Below, piece by piece: positions 63,755 to 64,000 of a stretch of DNA of 64,000 nt. Numbering within the stretch: position 1 is the stretch's first letter; each line of letters begins with the position of its first letter. The DNA is from Pseudomonas viridiflava. GTDB taxonomy: Bacteria > Pseudomonadota > Gammaproteobacteria > Pseudomonadales > Pseudomonadaceae. The notes under the pieces were generated by a model, which had not been told where the DNA came from, searched no databases, and saw nothing but the letters and a program-made list of their open reading frames with translations. The stretch is taken from assembly GCF_900590755.1 (NCBI RefSeq), contig NZ_UUOC01000051.1, forward strand, positions 25,954-89,953. The letters run 5' to 3'. Made by a program: the position numbers and the translations under genes.

Positions 63755-63781
63755 CTGTGGGAGCGTTGCTTGCCCGCGATA
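63755..63781. repeat. REP half-element
   Basis: CTGTGGGAGCGTTGCTTGCC, a single arm with no partner before the following repeat-like DNA. Confidence 0.7.
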
Positions 63782-63799
63782 GGCATAGGTGTCTGCATA

Positions 63800-64000
63800 T
63801 CTTTGCGTACATATCCGTTGCTGCGGTAACGGCTGCTTATGGTTGCGCCCTTACGGCGCCTCACTTTTGATAGAGCCGGAATGCCGGCCCAGTCAAAAGT
63901 AAGCAAAACGCTCTTGCCCCACCACTCGGCACCTCGCCTAGGCTCGGTGTACCCGACCGCAGACCTTGAACCGTGGGCCGCCGCGAAGGGCCATCCCTGG
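63800..64000. repeat. Probable interspersed Pseudomonas intergenic repeat, partial
   Basis: Recognised from memory as a common long intergenic repeat in Pseudomonas (CGGCGCCTCACTTTTGA ... AGCCGGAATGCCGGCCCAGT ... GGGCCGCCGCGAAGGGCC). It runs off the window. It holds no convincing gene. Confidence 0.5.

Overview
The window is chromosomal DNA of a Pseudomonas, most like the P. syringae / P. fluorescens side of the genus. Evidence: tpm, sagS, the aotJQMOP-argR operon, phhAB, a DUF2790 protein, and about twenty REP-type inverted repeats (GTAGGAG..., GTGGGACCGG..., GTTGGAGCGAGG... heads) between genes. From memory, the gene order resembles two separate blocks of P. aeruginosa PAO1: about PA2841 to PA2811 on the left and about PA0871 to PA0893 on the right. 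Species cannot be fixed from the sequence alone.

Left block (1-20488): a spermidine synthase-like protein, an enoyl-CoA hydratase, the RNA helicase deaD, a DODA-type dioxygenase, tpm, htpX, alaA, msrB, a glutathione peroxidase, the hybrid kinase sagS, a DUF815 ATPase coupled to msrC, a membrane-anchored hypothetical protein, tRNA-Glu and tRNA-Gly. Then come a hipBA toxin-antitoxin pair with a four-site phased operator array, trhP (peptidase U32 family) and a BisC-like molybdoenzyme. Oxidative-damage repair recurs here (msrB, gpx, msrC, BisC-like).

First accessory block (20929-30038): two divergent FadR-type regulators, a KdgM-type porin, a complete Dpp/Opp-type ABC importer and an enolase-superfamily acid-sugar enzyme. 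Together they look like an uptake and catabolism locus for an acidic sugar or oligosaccharide. A 16-bp perfect palindrome lies ahead of the enolase gene.

Second accessory block (30336-37516): a sulfur locus with an acyl-CoA dehydrogenase-like monooxygenase, an LLM flavin monooxygenase, an orphan sulfonate-type binding protein, a four-domain rhodanese, a 3-mercaptopropionate dioxygenase-type enzyme and a divergent LysR regulator.

Third accessory block (38062-45518): an AT-rich spacer with unusual repeats, then a 2158-residue DUF4214 protein holding 22 nearly identical 49/50-residue repeats. It is probably a type I secreted surface protein and is the most striking object in the window.

Right part: fadE, a GST, a two-gene ABC exporter, arfB, an MFS transporter, two small ORFs, phhAB, a DUF2790 protein, acs, and the arginine/ornithine transport operon aotJQMOP with its regulator argR. 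A possible ArgR site precedes aotJ. The last ~200 bases look like a common Pseudomonas intergenic repeat that runs off the window.
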